NCBI RefSeq assembly: GCF_014648855.1
Contig: NZ_BMRX01000005.1
Location: forward strand, 310,001-374,000
DNA: 64,000 nucleotides
DNA from: Streptomyces parvulus
Lineage (GTDB): Bacteria; Actinomycetota; Actinomycetes; Streptomycetales; Streptomycetaceae
Direction of reading: 5' to 3'
Shown piece by piece: positions 39,607 to 49,474 of the stretch. The number at the start of each line of letters is the position of its first letter. The first letter of the stretch is position 1. Below the pieces are notes generated by a model. It was given only the letters and a program-made list of their open reading frames with translations. It ran no database searches and was not told where the DNA came from. A program made the translations under genes and the position numbers.

Positions 39607-40203
39607 TCAAGGCAAGCGGGAAGTCAGGGCGAGCCAGTCCTCGACTTCGGCTCTCCTGGGATCACCCGGCTCGAAGAGGTGCACTACCTCTTTCAATGGG
39701 GTGACGAGATTCTTGATCCGTCGCAATGTCAGCATTTCGGCGCGTCCCGAATTCCTCCAGTCAGCGGCGGAGGCAGCCACCTGCTCACGACTCATACCGA
39801 TGGCGTGAAACACCAGGCGGGTCAGGGACTCCAGGTCTTGCAGATTCCCATCGTCCACCCGCCCGAATTCGCAAATCACATACGACCTCACATGCACCTC
39901 CGCCGCAGCCGAGACGCGTGAGTCCATCGATTCAGCCGTGGATTTTCCTCGGACCGCAGAAATAGCCAATGCGGACCATCTGAGCCTGACGTCAGCAGGC
40001 AGTACGGGATTCTGCATTCCGCCGACCGCCCGCTCGCGAATCGCTTCCCATGTCTGACCAGAAACAGATTGGGCGGCCGGCGAAGAAAGGAAGTTCTCAA
40101 GGTCTCCGACGCCCAACCGGAGGAGGCGTAGGTCTTCATGTTCCCCGTCGGCGTCACCCGCATACCCCTCAGACGAACCCGATACCCGCACGTTCAAACG
40201 CAT
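39607..40203 (-). CDS. Probable immunity protein of the RHS toxin
   Basis: 198 residues. A cytoplasmic helical protein (LRLLRLGVGDLENFLSSPAA, then QDLESLTRLVFHAIGMSREQ) with no signal and no known domain recognised. Its start (40203) overlaps the last 35 bp of the RHS gene, the tight coupling normal for toxin-immunity pairs. Its AT content is clearly higher than the flanking core genes. Polymorphic toxin immunity proteins are fast-evolving, so lack of a domain is expected. Its role is inferred from position. Confidence 0.6.
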   Translation of the reverse strand: MRLNVRVSGSSEGYAGDADGEHEDLRLLRLGVGDLENFLSSPAAQSVSGQTWEAIRERAVGGMQNPVLPADVRLRWSALAISAVRGKSTAESMDSRVSAAAEVHVRSYVICEFGRVDDGNLQDLESLTRLVFHAIGMSREQVAASAADWRNSGRAEMLTLRRIKNLVTPLKEVVHLFEPGDPRRAEVEDWLALTSRLP

Positions 40204-43200
40204 CCCTTCCGATTTGCAGGCTCTCCATCGATGGCAGGTAGTGCCCACTGTTGTTATTGAGATCCAGGCCCAGATAGGTACCGCCGCCACCTGCGATCTC
40301 CGCCTCTCCAGCAGACAGCACGGGACGGCCTCCGGTCAGGACCGGATGCTTCAGTTCCACACCATTGACGTGCTTGGGAATGACGACGAGTTCACCATGC
40401 TCGTCGACCGCCCATTTGACCGTACCCGAGTTGATCGCTTCATCGAACCCTTCGGCTCCCACCCGAAGAGGCCTGACACCCAGGCGCTCGGCATCCGCCA
40501 ACTCCTGCGCCAGTTGATCCGGCATCGTGTTCTCGTAGGGCGACAACCCAAGAGGGTCGACCCACATGTACGGGTTTCTGACGTAGGTCCTGGGGTTCGG
40601 AGAGGGGCCGAGCCCTAGGGGGTCGGGGGTTGCGTAGTGGGCCGTCTCCGGGTCGTAGTAGCGGTGGTAGTTGTAGTGCAGACCGGTTTCAGGGTCATAG
40701 TGCTGACCGGGGAACCGCAACGGCGTGTAGGCGGTGCTGCCGGTCTGCCATGTGGTGATGCCCCACAGTGTCCTGCGCGACCGCCACGCGATGTTCCCTG
40801 CCGCGTCGACGAGCTCGGTCGGCGCTCCGATGAGGTCGGTGACGATGGCGAAGAAGCGTGAGTCGACCTCTTCCTGGGTGGCTTCGTCCATGAGGCGCTC
40901 GGTCTGAGCCACGGGAGCCAGACCGTCGAAATCCCAGGTGAGCGTCACAGGATGTCGTAGCTCGGGGGCAAAGGTGGTCTGTTCCGTGACGTTCGGGCCG
41001 TCCCACGTGAAGTACGTCTCTTCGGTGACCGCCAATCCGTCAGGGGCAATCCGCTGCTTGGACGTGCGACGCCCAAAGGGGTCGTACCTGTAGCGCCACA
41101 CGGATCCGTCGGGCGTTACTACAGAGGTGAGGCGGTCCTCCGCATCCCACTCGTATCGCCAGACGTCGGGTTTGCGCGACAGACGAGTTTTCCGGCGCAC
41201 GACGACGCGCCCTGCTCCGTCGTACTCATACCGGACGGAGCCGGCGTGCGTAAGGCGGTTGCCGCTATACACGCGATCCCCGCGAACCTCCTGCGCGGGA
41301 CTCTGCGGTGGCCAGGACGCCCTGGTCTGGTTCCCGGCCGCGTCATAGGCGTAGGACTCGGTCCAGTCGTGAGCGCTGACCTCCGTGACACGCCCGGCGT
41401 CGTCCAGGCCGAGACGGGCCGAACCGTGAACCGAGTCTTCGATGCCGACGAGTGCGTTGTCCGACCGGTACTCATAAGCGCGCCGTTGGATGACCTGTTG
41501 AGCCGCTGACAAGGTCTGCTCCGCCAAGCGGCCGACCGGGTCCCAGGTTTGATGGAGCTCAAGGACATCGCTCACACTACGCAGAACCTGGCGGCCGGCG
41601 GCGTCGTAGCTGAAGCCCATGGTCTGCCCGGAGGTCGTCAGCGACGTCGTTCGACCGGCCTCGTCATAGCCGTACACCGCCTCGGCACCGGTGGGGGTGG
41701 TCCGTTGGGTGCGTCGGCCGGTCGGGTCATAACCGAAGGACAACGTCCGGCCGTTCACCGTCTCCGCAAGCACTCGGCCCGCTGCGTCCCGTTCCCAGAC
41801 CACTTCGCAATGGGGACTCGCAGTACGTAGACGCCTGCCCACGCTGTCGTATTCATAGGCCGTGATCTCGCCGTCCACCCGCTTGGCGGTCAACCAGCCC
41901 TGCGTGCCGTACTCGTAGGCAACCGACTGTCCCAGCGGATTGCTGCGCGCGAGCACTCGGCCGACGGGATCACGCCGGTACGAGATCCTGCGACCATCGA
42001 AGTCGCTCTCAGCGACGAGCCGTCCGGCTGGATCGTACTCATACGACCACGCCAAGCCGGCGGGAGCGATGACCTTGGTCAGCCGAAGAGACCGGTCGTG
42101 CTCGAATTCATATCGGGCTCCGTCCGGCCCGGTTCGCGCGGCCAACAGGTCGAAGTGGGTGTACTCGTAGCTGGTCACGCCACCGACGGCATCCGTGTGC
42201 CGGACACAGTTGCCCTCGCCGTCGTACTGCCAGGACTGCTCGGCACCGTCCGGCCCCAGCACTCGCGCGGGCAGCCCTTCCACTGTCCACCAGCGCCGGG
42301 TCTGCGATCCCAGCGCATCCGTCGTGAGCCTGGCCCTGCCGAACGCATCGTGCTCAGCGGTCACACGGTTGCCCAGCGGGTCGACCAGCTCCGCGACAAG
42401 GCCGGCAGGGTTGCATCGGACCCGTGTGGTGGCCCCGAGCGCGTCACTCATGCTCGTCAGCCGACCCGCTTCGTCGAACGCATACTCTGCCGTGCTGCCC
42501 GTGGGGTCGATGACGGCGACGCAGTTGCCGCGCTCGTCGTAATCCCGCCGCCAACTGGAACCGTCCGGGAGGACAACCGTTTCGAGATGACCGCGCTCTG
42601 TGTACGTGAGCCGCGTGGTCTCACCGTCCGGGTGACCGACGGCGAGAGGCCGTCCGGTGCTGTCGTTCGTGAACCAGGTCGTGTTGCCAAGAGCATCCGT
42701 GCTGGACAGCACGTGGTGGTGCTCGTCGTACGCCGTCGACGTTGAGTGACCCAGGGCGTCAACTTCTGTGACGACTTGACTGCTCTCATTGACGACGAAG
42801 CGGGTCACAGCGCTCTCGGCCGTGGTGAGGGTAGTGATCCGGCAGTCTGGCCACGCAGGGTCCACACCATCGTAATCGAGTGTGATCGTGATGTGCCCGG
42901 CCTCGCCGCCCTCGGCTATGCAGCGGTCGCGGTCGTCATAGCTGTACTGGTACCCACGGTTGTTGGTGTCGGTCCACGAGGTGATGCGCAGTCGCTCGTC
43001 ATAGGTGAACTGGAGCGGCGATCCTGAGGAATTGATGGTCGCGGTCAGGTTTCCGTCGGTGTATCGGTACCGCTTGACGACGACGTCCGTACCATCCTCG
43101 GCCGCACCTGCCAGGCTCAGACCGATGACTCGACCGTCGTCGGTGCTGAGCTTGAGGTGGTAGCCGCCCGAGTGCCGAATCGCGTATGGAGCGCCGTAGT

Positions 43201-44740
43201 CGTCGTAGTCGAAATCGATCGCATGCCGGTTGCGATCGGTTATCCGCACCAGAAGCGCAATGCCGTCGACGTTGGGCCGGGCAAAATGGTGAACGTGGCC
43301 GGTTAGCGGGTCGTCGACGCGATGGCCACCGTCAGGCTGACGGGTCAGCGAACGACGGGGCCCGGCCTCGGGAAGGGCCTTCGGGTGCGAACTCGATGGA
43401 TGGGGATAGGTGAGGAGCAAGCCGTCCTCGGTGACGAAGACGATGCCCGTGTCGTCGACCTCAAGGCGCTGGTCGATTGTGGAGGCCCAGGTTGGCCCGA
43501 ACCACCAACCGCAGCGGTAGTCCGAGGCGACGCGGCGCGTGAACACGAGGGGCAGCAACCCCGGCAGCTTGACATCGGTCTGCGGCAGATACATGGCGCC
43601 TGTGGCCATGTCGATGGGGTCGCTGCCCTTGGAACGGACGACGGACTTGACCCGGTTGTAGGCACCCTTCGCGCCGTCTGCGACCATGCCGCGGGCGTTC
43701 TTGCCCAGCCCGCGCAGGGCCAGCCCCATGCCCTTCATGCCGCCCTTGATCCCCGCCATGGCCGCCATGCCGCCCTTGAGGCCCTTGGCCAGCCCGCCGA
43801 GGGTCGTCAGCCCCTTCATGCCGGGTATGCAGTCCAGCGCCGCCAACCCCACATCCCACAGGGACGCTTGGCCCTTGCTGTACTTGTAGAGCGTGTCCGC
43901 CAGGACCACGAGGGCCGCGACCAGCACGATCGCGCCCAGGATCGGGCCACCGATAATCATCGCGACGATGCCCACGACCGCGACGACGACCTTGCAGACC
44001 GTGACGATCGTGTCCCAGTTGTCGGAGAACCAGTCCCCGACGTCCTCCCACCACGAACGGTTCTGGATACCCGCGTCCGACGCCTCGTCGATCTTGTTCT
44101 TCGCGTCCCGCGCCGCGTCCTCACGCATCTTGCGCGCGTCCTCGGCCATCTTCTTCGCCGCGTCCAGCGCGCTCTGCGCCGAGTCCACCGCCGACTGCGC
44201 GTTCGTCTGCGCCGTCTTCGCATGCTGCGCGTCGCGCGTGGCCGCGCGGACCTTCGCCTCGTCCGGCTTGTCCCCGTCGGACTTGCTGCCCGTCGGATCG
44301 TCCTTGTACTTGTCCGCCTCCTTCGACGCCCGCGTCACCCACGAATCCGCCGACGACAGCTTCGACTGCGCCGAGGTCAGGTCCTGACGGGCCTCCCGGG
44401 CTTTGACCAGGGCCCGGTCGGCCAGGGCCTGGGCGCGCTCCAGCTTCGGCCAGAAGTCGGCGAGCGCGTCGCCGCACATCCCGTACGACTTCTCCAGCTT
44501 CTTCAGGTTCTTCGGAACCCCGGAGAACTCCTCCTTGAAGACAGCCGCCGACTTGCCCGCCCACTCCGCGAGCGTGGTCTCCCCCGCCATCCCCTTGACG
44601 AGGCGCAGTGCCTCGGACACGTCGTCCGCGAAATCGTGCAGCGTCTTCGCGAGCGTGCGCACGCGTTGCGGGTCACCCGGGGTCGGGTCCTTGTCCAGGT
44701 CCAGGACATGCCAGTCACTCGGCCTGTGGCCCACCATCAC
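40169..44740 (-). CDS. RHS-repeat polymorphic toxin with T7SS-type N-terminus
   Basis: 1523 residues. Residues ~1-220 are helical, with a WAG motif near 60 and coiled-coil-like Ala/Lys/Asp stretches, as in type VII-exported proteins. Two hydrophobic helices lie at ~247-285. A DUF6531 start (SDPIDMATGAMYLPQTDVKL) begins near 373; YD/RHS repeats run from ~560 to ~1340 (many GRxxRxTxxDGxxxxYxYD-like units). The conserved core end is HYNYHRYYDPETAHYATPDP then LGL at 1395-1399. The 124-residue tip has HPVLTGGRPVLSAGEAE and NNNSGHYLPSMESL. The tip is the toxic part. A second ATG at 44737 is possible. Confidence 0.9.
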   Translation of the reverse strand: MMVGHRPSDWHVLDLDKDPTPGDPQRVRTLAKTLHDFADDVSEALRLVKGMAGETTLAEWAGKSAAVFKEEFSGVPKNLKKLEKSYGMCGDALADFWPKLERAQALADRALVKAREARQDLTSAQSKLSSADSWVTRASKEADKYKDDPTGSKSDGDKPDEAKVRAATRDAQHAKTAQTNAQSAVDSAQSALDAAKKMAEDARKMREDAARDAKNKIDEASDAGIQNRSWWEDVGDWFSDNWDTIVTVCKVVVAVVGIVAMIIGGPILGAIVLVAALVVLADTLYKYSKGQASLWDVGLAALDCIPGMKGLTTLGGLAKGLKGGMAAMAGIKGGMKGMGLALRGLGKNARGMVADGAKGAYNRVKSVVRSKGSDPIDMATGAMYLPQTDVKLPGLLPLVFTRRVASDYRCGWWFGPTWASTIDQRLEVDDTGIVFVTEDGLLLTYPHPSSSHPKALPEAGPRRSLTRQPDGGHRVDDPLTGHVHHFARPNVDGIALLVRITDRNRHAIDFDYDDYGAPYAIRHSGGYHLKLSTDDGRVIGLSLAGAAEDGTDVVVKRYRYTDGNLTATINSSGSPLQFTYDERLRITSWTDTNNRGYQYSYDDRDRCIAEGGEAGHITITLDYDGVDPAWPDCRITTLTTAESAVTRFVVNESSQVVTEVDALGHSTSTAYDEHHHVLSSTDALGNTTWFTNDSTGRPLAVGHPDGETTRLTYTERGHLETVVLPDGSSWRRDYDERGNCVAVIDPTGSTAEYAFDEAGRLTSMSDALGATTRVRCNPAGLVAELVDPLGNRVTAEHDAFGRARLTTDALGSQTRRWWTVEGLPARVLGPDGAEQSWQYDGEGNCVRHTDAVGGVTSYEYTHFDLLAARTGPDGARYEFEHDRSLRLTKVIAPAGLAWSYEYDPAGRLVAESDFDGRRISYRRDPVGRVLARSNPLGQSVAYEYGTQGWLTAKRVDGEITAYEYDSVGRRLRTASPHCEVVWERDAAGRVLAETVNGRTLSFGYDPTGRRTQRTTPTGAEAVYGYDEAGRTTSLTTSGQTMGFSYDAAGRQVLRSVSDVLELHQTWDPVGRLAEQTLSAAQQVIQRRAYEYRSDNALVGIEDSVHGSARLGLDDAGRVTEVSAHDWTESYAYDAAGNQTRASWPPQSPAQEVRGDRVYSGNRLTHAGSVRYEYDGAGRVVVRRKTRLSRKPDVWRYEWDAEDRLTSVVTPDGSVWRYRYDPFGRRTSKQRIAPDGLAVTEETYFTWDGPNVTEQTTFAPELRHPVTLTWDFDGLAPVAQTERLMDEATQEEVDSRFFAIVTDLIGAPTELVDAAGNIAWRSRRTLWGITTWQTGSTAYTPLRFPGQHYDPETGLHYNYHRYYDPETAHYATPDPLGLGPSPNPRTYVRNPYMWVDPLGLSPYENTMPDQLAQELADAERLGVRPLRVGAEGFDEAINSGTVKWAVDEHGELVVIPKHVNGVELKHPVLTGGRPVLSAGEAEIAGGGGTYLGLDLNNNSGHYLPSMESLQIGRDAFERAGIGFV

Positions 44741-44832
44741 GCAACCCCCGTCGACGCACGCACATCAGCAACAACCCGTATGCACACGTGAACTTACAAG
44801 GCACGGACGTTCGGGTGAAAGGTGGGCCGCGC

Positions 44833-45348
44833 TCAGTCGGCCGGCGGGATGTCCAGCTCGGCCCGGACCGTCTTGCCGGGCAGGGCGACGCCCTGTGAGA
44901 CGCGGTCCACCACTTCCCAGCGGTCGGCGAGGGCGTCGACCAGGAGCAGGCCTCGGCCGGTGTCGGTCAGCGGGCTCGGGGCCGGCGTTTCTCCGGGTGC
45001 GGGTGGCCTGCGTTCCGCGCGGGTGTCGGAGACCTCGATGTGGAGGTGGATGTGCGGGGCGTGGATGAGGCGCAGTTCGAAGTCGCGGCCCGGGACTCGG
45101 CCGTGGGTCACGGCGTTGGCCGCCAGCTCCGCGACGATGAGGGTGGCGGTGTCGGAGAGGGCGGTCCTGTACGGGATGCCCCACGCGTGGAGCTGGGTGG
45201 CCGCCAAGTTCCGGGCGAGGCGGGCGCCGAGCGGGGTGGAGCTGAAGCGCTGAGTGAACATACGTACGGTGACCGGCAGTTGGTGGGGCGGGAGTGGCGT
45301 CATGGGGTCACCGTGGCGTTCGGCCGCGTACTTCACCAGGTCAGCCAC
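44833..45348 (-). CDS. ATP-binding protein (RsbW-like histidine-kinase fold)
   Basis: 171 residues. LIVAELAANAVTHGRVPGRD is the HATPase N-box; SDTRAERRPPAPG and GRGLLLVDALADRWEVV supply the G boxes. Such short stand-alone ATPases in Streptomyces act as anti-sigma factor-like or switch kinases. Its partner is probably the divergent WhiJ-like gene and the DUF397 gene, a frequent three-gene set in this genus. An in-frame ATG at 45303 is an alternative start. Confidence 0.88.
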   Translation of the reverse strand: MADLVKYAAERHGDPMTPLPPHQLPVTVRMFTQRFSSTPLGARLARNLAATQLHAWGIPYRTALSDTATLIVAELAANAVTHGRVPGRDFELRLIHAPHIHLHIEVSDTRAERRPPAPGETPAPSPLTDTGRGLLLVDALADRWEVVDRVSQGVALPGKTVRAELDIPPAD

Positions 45349-45460
45349 TCGTACGCTCCGTCAGCGTACGAGTACGAAGAGTGGACAGTGGTGGTGACGG
45401 GCTGTAAGCCTGGGCGTCTTCAAAGTGTGCGGCGGGGAGAGCGTGCGGAAGGTGGCCGCC

Positions 45461-46321
45461 ATGGCGGACGGTGCGGTGGATGCGGGCGTGGTCGGCGGGG
45501 GCGGTGAGCCCGACGTGTCCGACAGCCTCAGGACGTTCGGGGCGGTGGTCCAGGGGTTCCGGAAGCGGGCCGGGATGACGCAGGAGGAGTTGGCCGAACG
45601 GGTCCGGTACTCCGTGCAGACGGTGGCGTCGGTTGAGCAGGGGCGGCGGTTTCCCACGGCGGAGTACGTCCGGCGGGCCGAGGACGTGCTGGATGCGGGC
45701 GGCATCCTCAGCGGCGCCGTGCGGCATCTGTCGCGGCAACCGGGGCTCGCGAGTTGGTTTCGGCAGTGGGCGGGGCTGGAGGCCACCGCCGTCAGCCTGT
45801 ACACGTACGAATGCCGCGTCGTGCCTGGGCTGTTGCAGACGGAGGCGTACGCGCGGTCGGTGTCGCTGAACGTACCCCCCGTCCCGGACAAGGACGAGCT
45901 TGATCAACGTGTCGCCGCGCGGCTCGCGCGTCAGGAGCTTCTGTCGACGGCTCGTAAACCGCCAACAGCTTTCACGTTCATCCTGGAGGAGGCGGTGCTG
46001 CTGCGGGATACGGGCGGGCAGGACGTGACGCGGGGGTTGCTCGACCATCTGGTGGGGCTGGTCGAGCAGAACTGGAACGTGGAGGTGCAGGTGATGCCCT
46101 TGCGACAGCCGAAGCACGCCGGCCTGGACGGGCCCGTGCGGCTGGCGGAGACACCCGAGCACAAGTGGTACGGGTACTCCGAAGGGCAGGAGAACGGGCG
46201 CCTCATCGCCGACCCGAAAGAGATCAGCATCCTCCAACAGCGTTATGCGAAACTGCGCTCGCAGGCTCTCACCCCAGCAGACTCGCTGAGCCTGCTGACG
46301 CGGATGCGAGGAGCGCTATGA
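45461..46321 (+). CDS. WhiJ-like XRE regulator with DUF5753 domain
   Basis: 286 residues from the ATG at 45461; another start at 45425 adds 12 residues. The HTH is FRKRAGMTQEELAERVRYSV followed by QTVASVEQGRRFPT. The rest is DUF5753 (TYECRVVPGLLQTEAYARSV, TFILEEAVLLRDTGG). This architecture defines the WhiJ/Scr1 families of Streptomyces, which regulate development or pair with DUF397 proteins. Its stop overlaps the DUF397 ATG, so the two are co-translated. Confidence 0.88.
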   Translation: MADGAVDAGVVGGGGEPDVSDSLRTFGAVVQGFRKRAGMTQEELAERVRYSVQTVASVEQGRRFPTAEYVRRAEDVLDAGGILSGAVRHLSRQPGLASWFRQWAGLEATAVSLYTYECRVVPGLLQTEAYARSVSLNVPPVPDKDELDQRVAARLARQELLSTARKPPTAFTFILEEAVLLRDTGGQDVTRGLLDHLVGLVEQNWNVEVQVMPLRQPKHAGLDGPVRLAETPEHKWYGYSEGQENGRLIADPKEISILQQRYAKLRSQALTPADSLSLLTRMRGAL

Positions 46322-46503
46322 GCACGTCCGAACTGGCCTGGTTCAAGAGCAGCTACAGCGGTTCGCAGGGGGACGACTGCGTCGAGGTCGCCACCCACCC
46401 CTCCACCGTCCACGTCCGCGACACCAAGGACCGGCGCGGCCCCCAGCTCGTCCTCTCCCCCGCCGCCTGGCGCGACTTCGTCGCCCACGCCTCGCGCGGC
46501 TGA
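46318..46503 (+). CDS. DUF397 small protein
   Basis: 61 residues: WFKSSYSGSQGDDCVEVA and VHVRDTKDRRGPQLVLSP then AAWRDFVAHA are the complete DUF397 motif. These proteins are almost always encoded next to a DUF5753 HTH gene. They are proposed to modulate or neutralise it; the mechanism is not shown by sequence. ATG at 46318 lies within the previous stop (ATGA). Confidence 0.9.
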   Translation: MSTSELAWFKSSYSGSQGDDCVEVATHPSTVHVRDTKDRRGPQLVLSPAAWRDFVAHASRG

Positions 46504-46514
46504 GGCGAGGTACG

Positions 46515-47162
46515 TCACCGCAGGGCCTCCGCCACCTCCCGGGCCGCGTGCATCACGCGTTCGCCGACGCGTTCCGGGACCACCTCGGAGAGCATGACCA
46601 CGCCCACGCTGCCCTCCACGCCCGTCACGCCGAGCAGCGGCGCGGCCGCCCCGCAGGCGCCGGCCTCCAGTTCGCCGTGGGTCAGGGTGTAGCCGGGGTC
46701 CTCCGCGGTCTCGCCCGGGCGGCGGGCGGAGAGGATGGCCTTGCCGGCGGCGCCGCGTTCCAGGGGGTGGCGGAAGCCGGCCCGGTAGGCGACGTGGTAG
46801 TCGGTCCAGGTGGGTTCGACGACGGCCACGGCCAAGGCCTCCGCGCCGTCGACCAGGGTCAGGTGGGCCGTCGCCCCGATGTCCTCGGCCAGCGCGCGCA
46901 GGGCCGGCATGGCCGCCTCGCGGACGAGGGGGTGCACCTGGCGGCCCAGGCCCAGTACGCCGAGTCCGACCCGGGCGCGGCCGCCCAGGTCACGGCGTAC
47001 CAGCGCGTGCTGTTCCAGCGTGGCGAGCAACCGGTATACGACAGTCCGGTTCACCCCCAGCTTGTGCGAAAGCTCGGTGACGGTCAGCCCGTGGTCCGTG
47101 TCGGCCAGCAGCTTGAGGACGCGCAGTCCCCGGTCGAGCGTCTGAGAGGTCTCCGCGGTCAC
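46515..47162 (-). CDS. IclR family transcriptional regulator
   Basis: 215 residues from the GTG at 47162, with AAGGAG 8 bp upstream. A GTG at 47171 overlaps the ribosome site and is less likely. The HTH is LTVTELSHKLGVNRTVVYRL. The C-terminal IclR effector domain follows (GFRHPLERGAAGKAILSARR), with a likely Cys-containing ligand pocket (EAGACGAAAPLLGVTG). The target is unknown; there is no linked catabolic gene, so it may act at a distance. Convergent with the DUF397 gene. Confidence 0.9.
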   Translation of the reverse strand: MTAETSQTLDRGLRVLKLLADTDHGLTVTELSHKLGVNRTVVYRLLATLEQHALVRRDLGGRARVGLGVLGLGRQVHPLVREAAMPALRALAEDIGATAHLTLVDGAEALAVAVVEPTWTDYHVAYRAGFRHPLERGAAGKAILSARRPGETAEDPGYTLTHGELEAGACGAAAPLLGVTGVEGSVGVVMLSEVVPERVGERVMHAAREVAEALR

Positions 47163-47461
47163 GACGCCCACTCCTTAGTGGTGAGGTCGGCGGCCCCCTC
47201 GCGGCGGATGCGTCACCGAGTCCCGTCAGTGACGCGCTTCAGAGGCCGCCGATCGGCTGACGGTCCGGCCTCTAACCCGGGCCCCGTCGCTTCACGGCTG
47301 CGCTCCGCGGCGGCGCTGCCACGGGGCGTGTGCGTAGCGGGACAGTAGCGAGCGGGTCCGCTCAGCGGAAGGCTCCGTCCAGAATCCGGGCGGTAACCGT
47401 TATTCGCCGACGGTATTTGTCCCGGTACGTAACGCACACGTCCACGACGAGGGCGGCGGCG

Positions 47462-49258
47462 TCACTTCATCCGCGTCGCCCACTCCTGCACCTTGGCGAT
47501 GCGCTGGCGCAGCTGGCCTCCGGTGGCCTCGGCGCTGGCCGGGCCGCCGCAGACGCGTCGCAGCTCGGTGTGGATCACGCCGTGCGGTTTGCCGCTCTGG
47601 TGGACGTAGGCGCCGACCATGGTGTTGAGCTGCTTGCGCAGCTCCATCAGCTCCTTGTGGGAGACCACCGGACGCCGCTCGGCGGGCAGTTCGAGCAGGT
47701 CGGCCTCGTCGTCGGGCTTCTTGCGGCTGTGCGCGATCTGGCGGGCCTGGCGCTTCTGGAGGAGGAGCTGGACCTGGTCGGGTTCGAGGAGCCCCGGGAT
47801 GCCGAGGTAGTCCTGCTCCTCCTCGCTGCCGGGGTGGGCCTGCATGCCGAACTCGGCGCCGTTGTACATGACCCGGTCGAAGGTCGCCTCGGACTCCAGC
47901 GCCTCGAAGGAGAACTGCTCCTGCTCGCCGGTGTCCTCGTCCTGCTCCCGGTTCGCCTCGTCCATCTCCTTCTCGGACTCGGCGTACGGGTCCTCCTCGC
48001 CGTCCTTCTTGGGCTTGTCGAGGACGTGGTCGCGCTCGCGCTCCATCTCGTTCGCGAACGTGAGGAGGTCGGGCACGGTGGGGAGGAAGACGGAAGCCGT
48101 CTCGCCGCGGCGGCGGGACCGTACGAAGCGGCCCACCGCCTGGGCGAAGAAGAGGGGCGTGGAGATGGTGGTGGCGTAGACGCCGACCGCCAGGCGCGGC
48201 ACGTCGACGCCCTCGGACACCATGCGGACGGCGACCATCCAGCGGGAGTCGTCCTGGCTGAAGGTGTCGATGTTCTTGGACGCGCCGACGTCGTCGGAGA
48301 GGACGACGGTGGCCTTGTCGCCGGTGATCTCGCGGATCAGCTTGGCGTAGGCGCGGGCGGCGTCCTGGTCGGCGGCGATGACGAGGGCGCCGGCGTCCGG
48401 GATGGCCTTGCGGACCTCGGTGAGTCGCTGGTCGGCGGCGCGCAGCACGGCGGGCATCCACTCGCCGCGCGGGTCGAGCGCGGTGCGCCAGGCCTGGCTG
48501 ACGGCGTCCTTGGTCATCGGTTCGCCGAGCCGCGCCGCGATCTCGTCGCCCGCCTTGGTGCGCCAGCGCATGTTGCCGCTGTAGCTCATGAAGATGACGG
48601 GGCGCACGACGCCGTCGGCGAGCGCGGAGCCGTACCCGTAGGTGTAGTCGGCGGCGGAGCGGCGGATGCCGTCGTTGCCCTCCTCGTACGCCACGAAGGG
48701 GATCGGGTTGGTGTCCGACCGGAACGGCGTGCCGGTGAGCGCGAGCCGCCGGGTGGCCGGCTCGAACGCCTCCAGGCAGGCCTCGCCCCAGGACTTGGAG
48801 TCACCGGCGTGGTGGATCTCGTCGAGGATGACGAGGGTCTTGCGCTGCTCGGAGCGGTTGCGGTGCAGCATGGGGCGGACGCCGACGCCCGCGTACGTGA
48901 TGGCGATGCCGTGGTACTCGCGGCTGAGCGGCCCGGCGCTGTACTCCGGGTCGAGCTTGATCCCTATCCGGGCCGCGGCCTCCGCCCACTGCTTCTTCAG
49001 GTGCTCGGTGGGCGCGACGACGGTCACCTGCTGCACGACGTGGTGGTGCAGCAGCCAGGACGCGAGCGTCAGCGCGAACGTGGTCTTGCCGGCGCCGGGG
49101 GTGGCGACCGCCAGGAAGTCCCGGGGCTGTTCCTGGAGGTACTTCTCCATCGCCCCCTCCTGCCAGGCCCGCAGCTTGCTGGCGGTGCCCCAGGGGGCAC
49201 GGCCGGGGAAGGCCGGGGACAGGTGGTGCGAGGTGCTGGAGCTGGCGGTGGTAGTCAC
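47462..49258 (-). CDS. DEAD/DEAH-box superfamily 2 helicase
   Basis: 598 residues. Motif I is ATPGAGKTTFAL, motif II LDEIHHAG, motif III LALTGTPFRSD and motif VI FAQAVGRFVRSRRRGE. The middle has a highly acidic linker (ESEKEMDEANREQDEDTGEQ) before a C-terminal helical region. The protein is of the type III restriction/UvrB-like SF2 group. It is a common single-copy Streptomyces gene of unknown process, probably DNA repair or nucleic-acid remodelling. It is not near a methylase, so restriction is unlikely. Confidence 0.88.
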   Translation of the reverse strand: MTTTASSSTSHHLSPAFPGRAPWGTASKLRAWQEGAMEKYLQEQPRDFLAVATPGAGKTTFALTLASWLLHHHVVQQVTVVAPTEHLKKQWAEAAARIGIKLDPEYSAGPLSREYHGIAITYAGVGVRPMLHRNRSEQRKTLVILDEIHHAGDSKSWGEACLEAFEPATRRLALTGTPFRSDTNPIPFVAYEEGNDGIRRSAADYTYGYGSALADGVVRPVIFMSYSGNMRWRTKAGDEIAARLGEPMTKDAVSQAWRTALDPRGEWMPAVLRAADQRLTEVRKAIPDAGALVIAADQDAARAYAKLIREITGDKATVVLSDDVGASKNIDTFSQDDSRWMVAVRMVSEGVDVPRLAVGVYATTISTPLFFAQAVGRFVRSRRRGETASVFLPTVPDLLTFANEMERERDHVLDKPKKDGEEDPYAESEKEMDEANREQDEDTGEQEQFSFEALESEATFDRVMYNGAEFGMQAHPGSEEEQDYLGIPGLLEPDQVQLLLQKRQARQIAHSRKKPDDEADLLELPAERRPVVSHKELMELRKQLNTMVGAYVHQSGKPHGVIHTELRRVCGGPASAEATGGQLRQRIAKVQEWATRMK

Positions 49259-49474
49259 GGTCTCCGAAGGGGGTAGAACGGCTCGGCCACGTATGACAAC
49301 CGGGCCACCCTACCGGCGCCCCGCGGCGATCGACGCGCGCACCGGGGTGGGTCACCCCCGGGTGGGACGGACGTCACAGCCGGCCCGCCACACCCGTCCG
49401 CCACCCCCGCCTCACCCGTACCCGTCGGCGCACCCGCACCCGCACCAACCTCGCCGCGACGGCCGGTGCCGGGC

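Noticed and set aside
47163..47461. Possible small gene between the IclR and helicase genes
   Set aside because: Short frames lack ribosome sites and family likeness; the 299-bp gap probably holds only promoter DNA and weak GC-rich palindromes.
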